Shown here: in pieces, positions 1 to 9,457 of the stretch
Position numbering within the stretch: the first letter of the stretch is position 1
Layout of the letters: every line of letters begins with the position of its first letter
Source: Solwaraspora sp. WMMD1047
GTDB taxonomy: Bacteria > Actinomycetota > Actinomycetes > Mycobacteriales > Micromonosporaceae
Direction of reading: 5' to 3'
Assembly (NCBI RefSeq): GCF_029626155.1
Contig: NZ_JARUBL010000001.1
Span: forward strand, 2,232,001 to 2,296,000
DNA length: 64,000 nucleotides
Program-made: the position numbers and the translations under genes
The notes under the pieces: generated by a model
Databases searched by the model: none
What the model was told of the DNA's origin: nothing
Seen by the model: the letters and a program-made list of their open reading frames with translations, nothing else

Positions 1-84
1 TCCGAGGGCTCCAAGGCCCGCGACGTCCTGGTCAAACCGGACGAGCTGGAGGAGGCGTTGGCCAGCCTAGGCGGCGGCGACTGA
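1..84 (+). CDS. ftsK: FtsK/SpoIIIE DNA translocase, C-terminal end (partial)
   Basis: The window opens inside a reading frame whose last 27 codons include SEGSKARDVLVKPDEL. This matches, from memory, the end of the winged-helix gamma domain of actinobacterial FtsK, which reads chromosome orientation sequences during DNA pumping at the septum. Only the tail is present, so the motor domain cannot be checked. The following gene is rimO, and ftsK-rimO-pgsA is a usual actinobacterial order, which supports the call. Confidence 0.8.
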   Translation, partial: SEGSKARDVLVKPDELEEALASLGGGD

Positions 85-147
85 CCTCGTCCGGTCGGCC
101 GGTGCGGCCGTGACGTCGGGACGGCGGAGGCGGCCCGGTACCCTCGG

Positions 148-1671
148 ATGGTGTCTGCCGCCTCCCACCCACCGCCTCCCGCCCCGGCGCCCGACGGCCG
201 GCGGGTCGCCCTGCTCACGCTCGGCTGTGCCCGCAACGAGGTCGACTCGGAGGAGCTGGCCGCCCGGCTGCACGCCGACGGCTGGGAGGTGACCGGCCAG
301 GGCGGTGACGCCGACGTGGTGCTGGTGAACACCTGCGGCTTCGTGGAGAAGGCCAAGCAGGACTCGATCGAGACCCTGCTGGCCGCCGCCGGGACGGGCG
401 CGAAGGTGGTCGCCGCCGGCTGCATGGCCGAGCGGTACGGCCGGGAACTGGCCGACAGCCTCCCGGAGGCCCAGGCGGTGCTGGGCTTCGACGACTATCC
501 CGAGATCTCGGCCCGGCTGGGTGCGGTGCTGGCCGGTGAGTCGATCACCGCGCACGTCCCCCGGGACCGCCGGGAGCTGCTGCCGCTGACCCCGGTCGCC
601 CGCCGGGACAGCACCGTGGTGCTGCCCGGTCACGGCACCGGCCGCCCGGCCGGTGCCGCCGGGCCGGCTGGTTCGGCCAGCCCGGTGGTCGACGAGCGGA
701 CGCCGGCCCACCTGCGGCAGGTGCTCCGGCACCGGCTGGACTCCGGGCCGGTGGCGTCGCTGAAGCTGGCCAGCGGCTGCGACCGGCGCTGCGCCTTCTG
801 CGCCATCCCGGCGTTCCGGGGCGCCTTCGTGTCCCGCCCGCCGGAGGAGTTGCTCGCCGAGGCGGAGTGGCTGGCCAAGACCGGCGTGCGGGAGCTGGTG
901 CTGGTGAGCGAGAACTCCACCTCGTACGGCAAGGACCTGGGCGATCCCCGGCTGCTGGAGAAGCTGCTCCCGCAGCTCGCCGCGGTGACCGGCATCGTCC
1001 GGGTCCGGGTCAGCTACCTGCAGCCGGCGGAGACCCGGCCGGGGCTGATCGAGGCGATCGCCGGTACCCCCGGAGTCGCCCCCTACTTCGACCTGTCGTT
1101 CCAGCACTCCAGCGAGCCGGTGCTGCGCCGGATGCGGCGGTTCGGGTCGTCCGCCCGGTTCCTCGACCTGCTGGCGTCGGCCCGGGCGCTGGCCCCGGCG
1201 GCCGGCGCCCGGAGCAACTTCATCGTCGGGTTCCCGGGCGAGACCCGGGCCGACGTGGCGGAGCTGGTCCGGTTCCTCTCCGCGGCCCGGCTGGACGCGA
1301 TCGGGGTCTTCGACTACAGCGACGAGGACGGCACCGAGGCGGCCGGGCTGCCCGGCAAGGTGCCGGCGGCGACCGTCAAGCGGCGGTACGACCGGTTGGC
1401 CGCGCTCGCCGACGAGCTCTGCTCACAGCGCGCCGAGGAGCGGGTCGGCAGCACCGTGGAGGTGCTGGTCGACACGGTGGACGACGGTCTGGTCGAGGGT
1501 CGGGCCGCCCACCAGGCACCCGAGGTGGACGGCTCGACGACCCTGGTGGCGGCCGGCGGGGTGGACCTGGCCGGGTTGCGTCCGGGGGACCTGGTGCGGG
1601 CCACCGTGACCGGTACGGAAGGGGTGGACCTTCTCGCCGTACCGGACGAGATGATCTCGGCGGCGGCATGA
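148..1671 (+). CDS. rimO: Ribosomal protein S12 methylthiotransferase RimO
   Basis: A radical-SAM methylthiotransferase that adds a methylthio group to the conserved aspartate of ribosomal protein S12. The N-terminal UPF0004 domain shows [10 protein letters not shown] (Cys27), NTCGF and AAGCMAE, ligands of the auxiliary iron-sulfur cluster. The radical-SAM motif CDRRCAFC has Cys211, Cys215 and Cys218. A C-terminal TRAM-like domain follows. At 507 residues it is slightly long because of a Gly/Ala/Pro-rich insert near residues 155-180, just before the radical-SAM core. The ATG start gives a short Pro/Ala-rich leader before the first domain. Its stop overlaps the pgsA start by four bases, implying co-translation. 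Confidence 0.95.
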   Translation: MVSAASHPPPPAPAPDGRRVALLTLGCARNEVDSEELAARLHADGWEVTGQGGDADVVLVNTCGFVEKAKQDSIETLLAAAGTGAKVVAAGCMAERYGRELADSLPEAQAVLGFDDYPEISARLGAVLAGESITAHVPRDRRELLPLTPVARRDSTVVLPGHGTGRPAGAAGPAGSASPVVDERTPAHLRQVLRHRLDSGPVASLKLASGCDRRCAFCAIPAFRGAFVSRPPEELLAEAEWLAKTGVRELVLVSENSTSYGKDLGDPRLLEKLLPQLAAVTGIVRVRVSYLQPAETRPGLIEAIAGTPGVAPYFDLSFQHSSEPVLRRMRRFGSSARFLDLLASARALAPAAGARSNFIVGFPGETRADVAELVRFLSAARLDAIGVFDYSDEDGTEAAGLPGKVPAATVKRRYDRLAALADELCSQRAEERVGSTVEVLVDTVDDGLVEGRAAHQAPEVDGSTTLVAAGGVDLAGLRPGDLVRATVTGTEGVDLLAVPDEMISAAA

Positions 1672-2261
1672 CCGAGGCGACCGACCCGGCGCGGGGCACC
1701 GCCGTCGGGCCGGTGCCGGTGGTGAACGCCGCCAACGCGCTGACCGGGCTGCGGCTGGCGCTGGTGCCGGTCTTCGTCGTGCTGGTCGTGGTCTCCGCCA
1801 TGACCCATCCGGGTTGGCGGATCGCGGCCTGCCTGACCTTCGCGGTGGCGTCCGCCACCGACCTGGTCGACGGCTGGATCGCCCGCCGGTTCGCGCTTGT
1901 CACCTCGTTCGGCAAGGTCGCCGACCCGATCGCGGACAAGGCGCTCACCGGTGCCGCCCTGCTGCTGCTCTCCTTCTACGACCGGATCCCCTGGTGGGTG
2001 ACGGTGCTGATCCTGGTCCGCGAGTTCGGGGTGACGCTGATCCGGTTCTGGGTGATCCGGCACGGGGTGATCGCGGCGAGCCGGGGCGGCAAACTGAAGA
2101 CGGCGCTGCAGATCGTCGCGATCGTGTGGTATCTGTGGCCGGTGCCGGCGCAGCTCGAATGGGTAGGCCCGTGGATCATGGGGGGAGCGGTCGTGGTCAC
2201 GGTGCTGACCGGCCTGGACTACGTGCTGCGGGCGTTCCGGCTGCGGCGGCGGATCCGATGA
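1668..2261 (+). CDS. pgsA: CDP-diacylglycerol--glycerol-3-phosphate 3-phosphatidyltransferase
   Basis: An integral membrane CDP-alcohol phosphatidyltransferase of 197 residues that makes phosphatidylglycerophosphate, the precursor of phosphatidylglycerol and cardiolipin. The full family signature is visible: D65, D68-G69, A72-R73, G82, D86 and D90, inside [11 protein letters not shown] and GKVADPIAD. Several hydrophobic segments surround it. I chose the ATG at 1668 because it overlaps the rimO stop and yields the normal family length; the open frame extends upstream only inside rimO. It also overlaps the downstream cinA start, so rimO-pgsA-cinA looks like one coupled unit. Confidence 0.93.
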   Translation: MTEATDPARGTAVGPVPVVNAANALTGLRLALVPVFVVLVVVSAMTHPGWRIAACLTFAVASATDLVDGWIARRFALVTSFGKVADPIADKALTGAALLLLSFYDRIPWWVTVLILVREFGVTLIRFWVIRHGVIAASRGGKLKTALQIVAIVWYLWPVPAQLEWVGPWIMGGAVVVTVLTGLDYVLRAFRLRRRIR

Positions 2262-2773
2262 CGCCGACGGCCGCGGCGGCGGATGGGCGGGTCGCTGCCG
2301 AGGCGGCGGCCGCGGCGGTGCACCTGCTGCGGGACCGGCGGGAGACGCTGGCGGTGGTCGAGTCGCTCACGGGTGGCCTGCTGGCCGCCACCATCGTCGA
2401 CGTCGCCGGGGTGAGCGGGGTCTTCCGGGGCGGCTTGGTGGTCTACGCCACCGAGTTGAAATCCCAGCTGGCCGGGGTGCCTGCCGACCTGCTCGCCGAG
2501 CGGGGACCGGTCGATCCGGACGTGGCGGCGGCCCTGGCCGAGGGTGGGCGGCGGCGGTGCCGGGCCGACTGGGCGGTGGCGACCACCGGCGTGGCCGGGC
2601 CGGAACCGCAGAACGGCCAGCCGGTGGGCCGGGTCTATGTCGCGGTCGCCGGGCCGGACGGCGGGTCGGTGGTGCGCGAGTTCGATCTGCCCGGCAACCG
2701 GGTGGCGGTGCGTTGTGCCACGGTGACCGCCGGTCTTCGGATGCTCGCCGAACGGATGCGGATCGGACCGTGA
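2258..2773 (+). CDS. cinA: CinA C-terminal domain protein (nicotinamide-nucleotide amidase, PncC-like)
   Basis: A 171-residue stand-alone CinA C-terminal domain. The family deamidates NMN to nicotinic acid mononucleotide in pyridine-nucleotide salvage. The active-site region reads VESLTGG (Ser36) where AESCTGG is usual. Later family motifs are TTGVAGPE and the glycine-rich strand GRVYVAVA. The ATG overlaps the pgsA stop. The N-terminal MoCF-like domain of full CinA is absent, as is common in actinobacteria. Biochemical function is inferred from the family. Confidence 0.88.
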   Translation: MTPTAAAADGRVAAEAAAAAVHLLRDRRETLAVVESLTGGLLAATIVDVAGVSGVFRGGLVVYATELKSQLAGVPADLLAERGPVDPDVAAALAEGGRRRCRADWAVATTGVAGPEPQNGQPVGRVYVAVAGPDGGSVVREFDLPGNRVAVRCATVTAGLRMLAERMRIGP

Positions 2774-2804
2774 CGGGAGGGATGTCGCGGGCCCGCGCAA
2801 CGGG

Positions 2805-2810
2805 TACGGT
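2805..2810 (+). promoter_or_regulatory. Possible -10 element of the clgR promoter
   Basis: TACGGT fits the TANNNT -10 pattern and lies 48 bases before the clgR start in the 85-base gap after cinA. It is embedded in a 6-bp inverted repeat (CGCAAC/GTTGCG around GGGTACG), which could be an operator. No good -35 is visible. Confidence 0.3.
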
Positions 2811-2858
2811 TGCGGGAAGGCTCCGGGGCGCGGTCGGGCCCCGGCAAGGGGAGGTGTC

Positions 2859-3278
2859 ATGGTCCTACTACGCCGCGTGATCGGTGACGCGCTGCGGGCG
2901 CGCCGCCAAGGTCAACACCGGACCCTTCGCGAGGTCTCCTCGGCGGCCAACGTCAGTCTGGGGTATCTCTCCGAGATCGAGCGGGGTCAGAAGGAAGCGT
3001 CCAGCGAGCTGCTCGCCGCCATCTGCGACGCCCTCGGCGCCCGCCTCTCCGAGGTGCTGCGCGAGGTGAGCGACACGGTCGAGGTGGCCGAGGAGCGCCC
3101 GGCCGTGCTGGTGCCGGTGCAGGATTCCGAGCCGGACCGTCCGGAGTCCAGCGCGGTCCGCACCGTCGTCGACGGTCAGGTCTCCGTCTCGGTGCGGCAG
3201 GACTCGCCGTTGAAGGCGACCCTGCGTACCACCCGCCGGGTCCGACCGGCCGCCGCCGCGGTGGCGCGCGCCGCGTAA
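2859..3278 (+). CDS. clgR: XRE-family regulator ClgR
   Basis: A 139-residue helix-turn-helix activator of clp protease and other stress genes in actinobacteria. The Cro/C1 HTH spans about residues 7-65 and contains [20 protein letters not shown] followed by [11 protein letters not shown], highly typical of ClgR. The ATG follows a GGGGAGG ribosome site. The protein ends in Arg-Ala-Ala; as I recall, Streptomyces ClgR has C-terminal alanines that mark it for ClpP degradation. The pspA gene follows directly, the same order as clgR-pspA in Mycobacterium tuberculosis, where ClgR drives pspA expression. Confidence 0.92.
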   Translation: MVLLRRVIGDALRARRQGQHRTLREVSSAANVSLGYLSEIERGQKEASSELLAAICDALGARLSEVLREVSDTVEVAEERPAVLVPVQDSEPDRPESSAVRTVVDGQVSVSVRQDSPLKATLRTTRRVRPAAAAVARAA

Positions 3279-3328
3279 GGTTGATCTCCTAGACCACGGC
3301 GGGACGACACTGAGGGGATACCGGGGAG

Positions 3329-4195
3329 ATGGCGAACCCGTTCGTCAAGGGCTGGCGCTACCTGATGGCGTTGTTCGGCGCCAAGATCGACGAGCACGCC
3401 GATCCCAAGGTGCAGATCCAGCAGGCCATCGAGGACGCCCAGCGCCAGCACCAGGCGCTGGTCCAGCAGGCGGCGGCGGTGATCGGCAACCAGCGCCAGT
3501 TGGAGATGCGGCTGTCCCGGCAGATGTCCGAGGTGGAGCGGCTGCAGTCGATGGCTCGCCAGGCGCTGGTCCTGGTCGACCGGGCGCTGGCCGCCGGTGA
3601 CCAGGACGAGGCGACGAAGTACGAGCACTCGGCGCAGACGCTCGCCACCCAGCTGGTCGCCGCCGAGCAGTCGATGGAGGACCTGAAGACGCTGCACGAC
3701 CAGGCGCTCGGTGCCGCCACCCAGGCCCGCCGCGCGGTCGAGAACAACTCCATGATCCTGCAGCAGAAGCTGGCCGAGCGGACCAAGCTGCTCAGCCAGC
3801 TCGAACAGGCCAAGATGCAGGAGACGGTGGCCCGCTCGCTGGAGTCGATGTCGTCGCTGGCGGCGCCGGGCAACACGCCCTCCCTGGACGAGGTCCGGGA
3901 CAAGATCGAACGCCGGTACGCCAACGCGATGGGCCGCGCCGAGCTGGCCGGCAACTCGGTCGAGGGCCGGATGCTGGAGATCCAGAAGTCGAGCCTCGAC
4001 CTGGCCGGCACCTCCCGGCTCGAGCAGATCCGGGCCAGCATGGCCGGCGAGAAGCTCGCCGGCGCCCCGAACCAGCAGCCGGCGGTGGACCAGGCCGCGT
4101 CCGCGGCGGACACCGCGGGGGTGGCCCGCCTCGACGAGCTGCGGGCCAGCATGAACAAGGACAAGAAGACCGGGGACACCAGCGCGGCCGGATGA
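3329..4195 (+). CDS. pspA: PspA/IM30 family envelope-stress protein
   Basis: A 288-residue membrane-associated ESCRT-III-like protein that stabilises the cytoplasmic membrane under stress. The N-terminus has the amphipathic-helix region before the long coiled coil (about residues 25-220), rich in Gln, Ala and Glu heptads. The typical motif [17 protein letters not shown] lies at the start of the first long helix. The C-terminal ~70 residues are Ala-rich and low-complexity, with two related [16 protein letters not shown] stretches. It sits 50 bases after clgR and overlaps the next gene by four bases. Confidence 0.93.
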   Translation: MANPFVKGWRYLMALFGAKIDEHADPKVQIQQAIEDAQRQHQALVQQAAAVIGNQRQLEMRLSRQMSEVERLQSMARQALVLVDRALAAGDQDEATKYEHSAQTLATQLVAAEQSMEDLKTLHDQALGAATQARRAVENNSMILQQKLAERTKLLSQLEQAKMQETVARSLESMSSLAAPGNTPSLDEVRDKIERRYANAMGRAELAGNSVEGRMLEIQKSSLDLAGTSRLEQIRASMAGEKLAGAPNQQPAVDQAASAADTAGVARLDELRASMNKDKKTGDTSAAG

Positions 4196-5052
4196 CCGGC
4201 CCGCGCCGGCGGGAGGGGCCTGAGATGGCGGACGAGCGAGCCCGATACTTCCGTCGGTTGCGCCGGCTGCGCAGGTCCGCCCGGCGGTGGAGCGTGCTCG
4301 CCGGCGGTCTCGGCGGCGCGGCGGCGATCCTCACGCCCTACCAGGGCCTCGGGTTGCCGGACGCGTTCTGGGCGGCGGCGGCCGGCGGGTCGTTCGCGTT
4401 GACCTACTGGCGCTGGTCGGACCTGCGGGCGCTGGCCGCCCGACCGGCGCCGCCGGCACCCGACCCGGTCGCCTCCGCCGAGCAGGCCCGGGCCCGGCTG
4501 GTGGCGGCCGTCGAGCGGCTGCCCGCCGGCCGGACGGCAGTTGCCGAGCTGCGCCGCAACCGGGCCCGGCTGGCGCTGCGCGGCTCGGCCGCCCTCGGCG
4601 CCTGGGACCGCCTGGACCGGGCCGCCCTGACCATGGCCGGGCTCGCCGACCGGATGACCGGGCCGGCCGACCCGGCCGTGCTGGAGGCGGCGGTCGCCGA
4701 ACAGTCGCTGCGCGATCTCGCGCACCGGGTGGCGAGCGTGGAGAAGGCCGTGACACTGGCCCCGCCGCCCGCCCGACCGGGGCTGGAGAGTTCTCACCGG
4801 GTGCTGTGCCAGCAGCTCGACGAGGGCGTGGCCGCGTACGAGTCGTTGGTCGCCGCGGCGGCGAGCTACGTCGCCGAGGACGGCACCGCGGGCCGGGAAC
4901 ACCCCTCGGTCTCCCGGCTGACCGAGGCCGGCGATCTGCTGCGCGGGTTCGCCGCCGGGCTCGCCGAGCTGCGTCAGCCGGCGGTGGTCACCGAGACCGG
5001 TTCGGACACCGCGGAGGCGCCCGCCGCGTTCACCGCGTGGATCCGGAAGTAG
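4192..5052 (+). CDS. PspM-like membrane protein, envelope-stress partner of PspA
   Basis: A 286-residue protein with a basic N-terminus, two short membrane segments (about residues 36-50 and 58-72, spanning [10 protein letters not shown] and [12 protein letters not shown]), and an Ala/Arg-rich helical C-terminal part. Position after clgR-pspA matches the M. tuberculosis gene for PspM, which links PspA to the membrane; similarity is by architecture and synteny. Translation may start at the ATG overlapping the pspA stop or 12 codons later at 4225, preceded by GGAGGGG. Its last 26 codons lie antisense to the end of the following convergent gene. Confidence 0.75.
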   Translation: MTGPRRREGPEMADERARYFRRLRRLRRSARRWSVLAGGLGGAAAILTPYQGLGLPDAFWAAAAGGSFALTYWRWSDLRALAARPAPPAPDPVASAEQARARLVAAVERLPAGRTAVAELRRNRARLALRGSAALGAWDRLDRAALTMAGLADRMTGPADPAVLEAAVAEQSLRDLAHRVASVEKAVTLAPPPARPGLESSHRVLCQQLDEGVAAYESLVAAAASYVAEDGTAGREHPSVSRLTEAGDLLRGFAAGLAELRQPAVVTETGSDTAEAPAAFTAWIRK

Positions 5053-8000
5053 TACGTCTGTCCGTCGGCCGGTCCGGCGCTGGTGAACGTGCGGGTCGTC
5101 CCCGGCACGGTGAAGCTGGCCAGGTCGGAGACGAATCTGACGTCGGTGGCCCGCTGCAGGATGTACTCGCTGACCGGGCTGCCCGGCGCCGGCGCCCAGC
5201 TGACGCAGACGGCCGGGCCGGGCACGCCGGTGGCGGTCAGCTCGGTCGGCGTGTCCGGCCGGCCCGGGGTGCTCTCGGCGGCCACGTTCGACCAGGGTGA
5301 CACCGCCCCGAGGTAGGTGGTGCGGACCCGGTAGTAGTAGGTCGTGCTGGCCGAGACGGTGGCGTCCAGGAAGTTGCCGGTGGCCGGGACCGAGCGGGTC
5401 AGGCTCCCGGCGGTGAAGGTCGGGTTGGTGGCCCGCTGGACGTCCACCCCGGTGGCGAAGGAGCGGTTGCTCCACGCCAGGCTGACCCGCAGCGGCGAGG
5501 CGGCCGGCACGGCGGCGGTCAACCCGCCCGAGGCGAGCAGCCGGACGGTCGCCGACGCCGGATTCGACCAGGCCGAATAGCTGACCGCGTTCTCGGTCCG
5601 GATGCGGTAGTGGTAGGGCTGGCCGGGAGTCACCGTCGAGTCGGTGTGGCTGGTGGCTCCGGCGGCCAGCCCGATCCGGGTCAACCCGCTGGTGAAGCCG
5701 GGGTCGGTGGCCCGTTCCAGCAGCCGTCCGGTGGCCGCCGGCCGGCCGTCGTTGCCGGTCCACTCCAGCACGATCGCCGGCAGCACGGTGGCGGCGCCGG
5801 GCGCGGCGGTGGCGGTCAGCCCGGTCGGTGCCGGGGGCGCCACCCGGAGCACGAGCGGCCGGGTGGCCTCGCTCTCGACCGGCGCGAACAGCCGGGCGCG
5901 CCAGCCGTACTCCCAGGTTCCGCCGACCTTGAACGGCAGCGGACCGGGCGGGGCCGCGCGGACCGCGACCACGCAGTCCTGGCGGGGGTCGACCCGCAGG
6001 GTCTGCTTCCAGCCCTGCTCGTTGGGGTCGGGTGGGCGGATCGCGCCGTCCTGGCCGACCCGGTTGACCAGTTGGGCCGAGACGTGGTCAAGGTGGACGA
6101 AGGCGGTGGCGGTCGCGTCGTTGGTGATCCGCCAGAGCCGTACGTCGGGTTCGTCGGCGGTGGGGCAGAGGACCTCACCGGCGTCGTCGTCGCCGGCCAG
6201 GCGGGTCACCAGCCGGCCGTACGCCGGCTCGAACCGTTCCGAGATCGTCTTCTGGTGCAGGGGCAGGCTCACCGGCGCGGTGCCGTCGACGGCCGGGACG
6301 GTGAGCGCGGTGGTGTGGACCGGCGCGTAGGTGGGGTGCGGGGTGCTGGTCCCGAAGGCGGCGTCGTAGGCCGGGTGGGCGACGATCGGCGGCGGCTGGC
6401 TGGCCGCGTACGCCAGCGGTAGCCGGGTCCGCAGCGTGGCCAGGTCGAACGGCGCGGCCGGGTTACCGGCCACCCGGAACTGCAGCAGGGTTCGGGTGTT
6501 CGGGCCGTAGCCGGGCCGGGTGCTGGGCGTACCGCCGGTCGCCGTCTGGTCGGGGCCGTCGGTGTAGTGGTCGCAGCGGGGGTCGAAGGCCGGGATCGGT
6601 GCCGGGCAGTCGTTGTAGAGGATCAGGGTCGACCCGGGCGGCACCGACGAGAAGTCGATGACGACGTCGGCCAGTTCGCCCGGCCCGAGCAGCAGCGTGT
6701 ACGCGGAGAGGTTGAGGGCGTTGGCGTCCCGCCGGTCGTAGACGTAGTTGACCGGCTGGTTGGGCAGCACCACCGGCGCCGGTAGCAGGCCGCCCTCGGT
6801 GCCGATCTGGATCATCTCCGGCCCGGCGGCGGCCGGGTCGGGGACGCCGCCGGGCCGGCCGTCGGTTGGCCAACCGGCCGGGAAGCCGGGCGTGGGAGTG
6901 GCCGGCACCATCGGCACCTCACCGGCGGCGCCGTCGTTGAGCGAACCGTCGGGCTGCCACATCGGGGCGTTCGTCGCGGCGTGGTAGAGCTGCAGGTTCA
7001 GCGCCCGGTCGAGACAGGCGTTCAGGATCCGGAACCGGTACGCCTTCGGCTGGATCTGCAGGTACGGGTAGGCGGCGCCGTTGACCAGCGGGGTGTCCAG
7101 CAGCGCCTCGGGGACCACCGACGGCGCCGGGGTGCCGGGTGCCTGCGCGGGTTGCCAGGGTGCGGTGACCGGGTCGTGGTAGGGGTTCGTGGTCGGACCG
7201 TGGACGGTCTGCGGCGACGGCGGCCGGTGCCATGGCCCGTAGTCCCAGCGTCCCATCGGGTTGCTGCCGGATTCGTGCTGCGGGTTCTGGTTGGGCAGGT
7301 AGACGTGCGGGTACCAGAGATTGCCGCGGGATCCCCAGTTCGCCCGGTCCCAGGTCGGGTCCTGTTCGGCCAGTTGGGCGTCGCCGGGTACGAATGTCTT
7401 GTCCGTGATGACCAGGGGAATCTGGTCGGCGGGCAGGACCTGGTCGGCGATCAGGCGGTGTTCCTCCGGGTCCTCCAGCAGGTAGAGGCCGAGCTGACCG
7501 GCGTAGGTGGCGAGCCGGCCGATGCCCTCGGTCGCGTCGTGGAACCACTGCAGTCGGGCGCTGGACTGGTTGGGGTAGAAGAGGGTGACCGCGCCGTCGT
7601 TCGGTTCGGGCATGTCCGGCACGGTCGCCAGGCCGGGGCCGCGGTGGGGCGGGTCGTCCTGGCCGGCCGGGGTGAGCCACTGGTCCGGCCGACCGGCGCT
7701 GATCCACGGGGTGGCCGCGCCGGCCAACCGCAGCCCGGCCCGGTTTCCCGGCTGACCGCCGCCGACCGTCGCGTCCACCGGGAGGAAGAGCTCTCCCTGC
7801 GGCCCGGTGGGCAGCTGGTTGATGAGCTTGATCCGGACCGGCCGGTCGCGGCGGGCCACGATCACCGGTCCCAGCAGGTACGGCCGGGTCGGCGGGCTGA
7901 CGGTGTTGTGGCCGGTCGCGTCGGTGCCGTTGTTGAGCTGCCGGTAGCCGCGCAACCGGGTCGCCTGCAGGTCCTTGTGGAGCTGCTGGGCGTACTGCCC

Positions 8001-8360
8001 GATGCCGATCTCGTAGTAGTCGCAGCCCGGGTAGGTGATCGTGTCCGGGACGGCGACCGGCAGGTAGTTGCCCAGTTCGTTCTGCCGGGCGGTGCCCACG
8101 CCCGGCAGGGCGGTGACGAACTTGCGCAGTCCGGTGCCGGCGATCACCCGGCCGGTGGAGTCGATCATCGGCAGCGGGCTGTTGGCGAAGTGCGGTCCAC
8201 CGGCGAAGTAGTCCGGTGGGGCGGACGGGTCGAGCGCGGCGATCCGGCCGGGTCCCTGGTCGACGCCGGGCCGGGCGGTCGGCACGGTGGGGACGGTCCG
8301 CGCTCCGGCCTCGCCGTGTGGGCTTCGGTTCAGTCGACCGGCGACCAGCTTCCTGAACAT
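4974..8360 (-). CDS. Multicopper-oxidase-like protein with three fibronectin type III domains
   Basis: A 1128-residue protein. Residues about 100-840 follow the cupredoxin order of multicopper oxidases: DRPVRIKLINQLP early, then LQWFHDATEGIGRLATYAG (residues 270-288), and VHLDHVSAQLVNR near 755-767. Residues about 843-1128 form three fibronectin III repeats, each with a [14 protein letters not shown]-type strand. The canonical copper ligands are mostly absent: HxHGG is replaced by ELFLPVDATV, HDH by HDA, and the C-terminal HCHxxxH by an Arg/Phe-rich stretch (815-828). No classical signal peptide is apparent. The ATG is preceded by GAGGGG. Likely a surface or structural protein rather than an active oxidase, but this is inference. 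Confidence 0.82.
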   Translation of the reverse strand: MFRKLVAGRLNRSPHGEAGARTVPTVPTARPGVDQGPGRIAALDPSAPPDYFAGGPHFANSPLPMIDSTGRVIAGTGLRKFVTALPGVGTARQNELGNYLPVAVPDTITYPGCDYYEIGIGQYAQQLHKDLQATRLRGYRQLNNGTDATGHNTVSPPTRPYLLGPVIVARRDRPVRIKLINQLPTGPQGELFLPVDATVGGGQPGNRAGLRLAGAATPWISAGRPDQWLTPAGQDDPPHRGPGLATVPDMPEPNDGAVTLFYPNQSSARLQWFHDATEGIGRLATYAGQLGLYLLEDPEEHRLIADQVLPADQIPLVITDKTFVPGDAQLAEQDPTWDRANWGSRGNLWYPHVYLPNQNPQHESGSNPMGRWDYGPWHRPPSPQTVHGPTTNPYHDPVTAPWQPAQAPGTPAPSVVPEALLDTPLVNGAAYPYLQIQPKAYRFRILNACLDRALNLQLYHAATNAPMWQPDGSLNDGAAGEVPMVPATPTPGFPAGWPTDGRPGGVPDPAAAGPEMIQIGTEGGLLPAPVVLPNQPVNYVYDRRDANALNLSAYTLLLGPGELADVVIDFSSVPPGSTLILYNDCPAPIPAFDPRCDHYTDGPDQTATGGTPSTRPGYGPNTRTLLQFRVAGNPAAPFDLATLRTRLPLAYAASQPPPIVAHPAYDAAFGTSTPHPTYAPVHTTALTVPAVDGTAPVSLPLHQKTISERFEPAYGRLVTRLAGDDDAGEVLCPTADEPDVRLWRITNDATATAFVHLDHVSAQLVNRVGQDGAIRPPDPNEQGWKQTLRVDPRQDCVVAVRAAPPGPLPFKVGGTWEYGWRARLFAPVESEATRPLVLRVAPPAPTGLTATAAPGAATVLPAIVLEWTGNDGRPAATGRLLERATDPGFTSGLTRIGLAAGATSHTDSTVTPGQPYHYRIRTENAVSYSAWSNPASATVRLLASGGLTAAVPAASPLRVSLAWSNRSFATGVDVQRATNPTFTAGSLTRSVPATGNFLDATVSASTTYYYRVRTTYLGAVSPWSNVAAESTPGRPDTPTELTATGVPGPAVCVSWAPAPGSPVSEYILQRATDVRFVSDLASFTVPGTTRTFTSAGPADGQTYYFRIHAVNAAGASAVSEPVSVTTAG

Positions 8361-8482
8361 GATCCTGACCCCTCACGCCGTTGCCACGATACGTAATGAC
8401 CCAACAGCGGTACGGCATCGATGGATACGGGGGCGGCGGCTGGCGCGGCCGGTCCTTAGCAGATCAACTCGACGACCGGAGG

Positions 8483-8510
8483 TTATCCACAGTGGAGGTG
8501 GTTCTCCACA
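8483..8510 (+). promoter_or_regulatory. Pair of DnaA-box-like sequences
   Basis: TTATCCACA (8483-8491) and TTCTCCACA (8502-8510) lie 19 bases apart in the 253-base gap upstream of the oxidase-like gene. The first equals the E. coli DnaA consensus; the usual actinobacterial form is TTGTCCACA. A GC-rich imperfect palindrome (about 8514-8545) follows. Two boxes do not make an origin; they may be regulatory or chance. Confidence 0.3.
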
Positions 8511-8613
8511 GCCGGGCCCGTGGGCCGGCCACGGCCCGTGGCCGGCGGCGACAATCACCGGGTACGGGTGGGTGGCGGACCGCCGACGAGCGCGGTCCGG
8601 TCCCGGTGTCCGG

Positions 8614-8991
8614 CTACGAGGTCCACCTATCTACGAGGTGAGTTCCGATGCAGATCACGGCGGCGGTAGCGGTGGCCCAGAAGGTGGTGCCCGGCGTTGC
8701 TCCGGTTTCGAGGCAGGCGGACAGGACCAGCGCCGGGGCGAGGAACGCCTCGGTCCTGGGGGGCGGGGGGTTGGTCCGGCGTCGGGTGATCCGGACCACC
8801 TCCAGTTCGGTGTCGCATTCATGCTCCTTCCCCCCGGCCCGGGTGCGCTCCCGGTGCGGGGTCCTCTTCCCTCGCTCGCCGACGAGCGCGATGTCGTCGG
8901 CCCTCCCTCGGTGGCTCGGGTTGTTGTCCGGTTCTGACTCCGCTGTCAGATCCATCGGTTCGGGTGACCCCGACCGGTCGGCACGGTCCAC
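8614..8991 (-). CDS. Hypothetical small membrane protein
   Basis: Not recognised. A 125-residue frame from a GTG preceded by AAGAAAGG. The first ~80 residues are charged and polar; the last 45 include the hydrophobic stretches AFLAPALVLSAC and FWATATAAVICIG. Third codon positions from the ATG at 8955 are mostly G or C, as in neighbouring genes, which is the main support for coding. It lies upstream of and in the same direction as the oxidase-like gene. The start could equally be 8955 (113 residues). Confidence 0.4.
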   Translation of the reverse strand: MDRADRSGSPEPMDLTAESEPDNNPSHRGRADDIALVGERGKRTPHRERTRAGGKEHECDTELEVVRITRRRTNPPPPRTEAFLAPALVLSACLETGATPGTTFWATATAAVICIGTHLVDRWTS

Positions 8992-9457
8992 GTCCCAGAC
9001 CTTTCTTGAAGGGCTTTCGCGTTGGCGCGGTGAGCTACATGGAGGGGGGAGCATGCAGCGATCTGTCCGCTAATCAAGCGCATCATTGCTGATTCCAGAT
9101 GCATACTTCTCATGCACCTGACGTCGTGTCAAGGGTGGGTTGGGCGAACTGTCGCAATAGCACGGTTGGTGTCACCCGTCCGGGTGGTTGTCGCAGGTAG
9201 GCTGGGCACGACATGCTGCGTTCCGCGCCGTGCTGCTGTCGAGCGCGACCACCAGGCCCCTGTCAATAGCAATTCCGGATGTCGCACAATGGGTGCGTCG
9301 TCTGGGTTCCGGAGGTGGGCATCGTCGGCTTGCTGACACCATGAGTCCCGGGAACGGGATTAACCTCCGGCGACCCCCGGAAATGCGCGTGCATCCACTC
9401 GCGGCGTTTCGTCCGCCGCCGCGATATTCAACCAGTGACATTCCAAGGAGGATCGTT
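8992..9457. other. 466-base region without a confident gene
   Basis: Open frames here have no ribosome site or recognisable product. The part around 9060-9130 is AT-richer than its surroundings and includes the partly palindromic ATGCATACTTCTCATGCA, so it could hold the promoter of the leader cistron and ribbon-helix-helix gene downstream. Otherwise nothing specific is seen. Confidence 0.5.

Noticed and set aside
67-1107. Long minus-strand open frame opposite rimO, and many like it across the window
   Set aside because: Arg/Gly/Pro-rich translations without family motifs, opposite clearly recognised genes; they are a by-product of high G+C.
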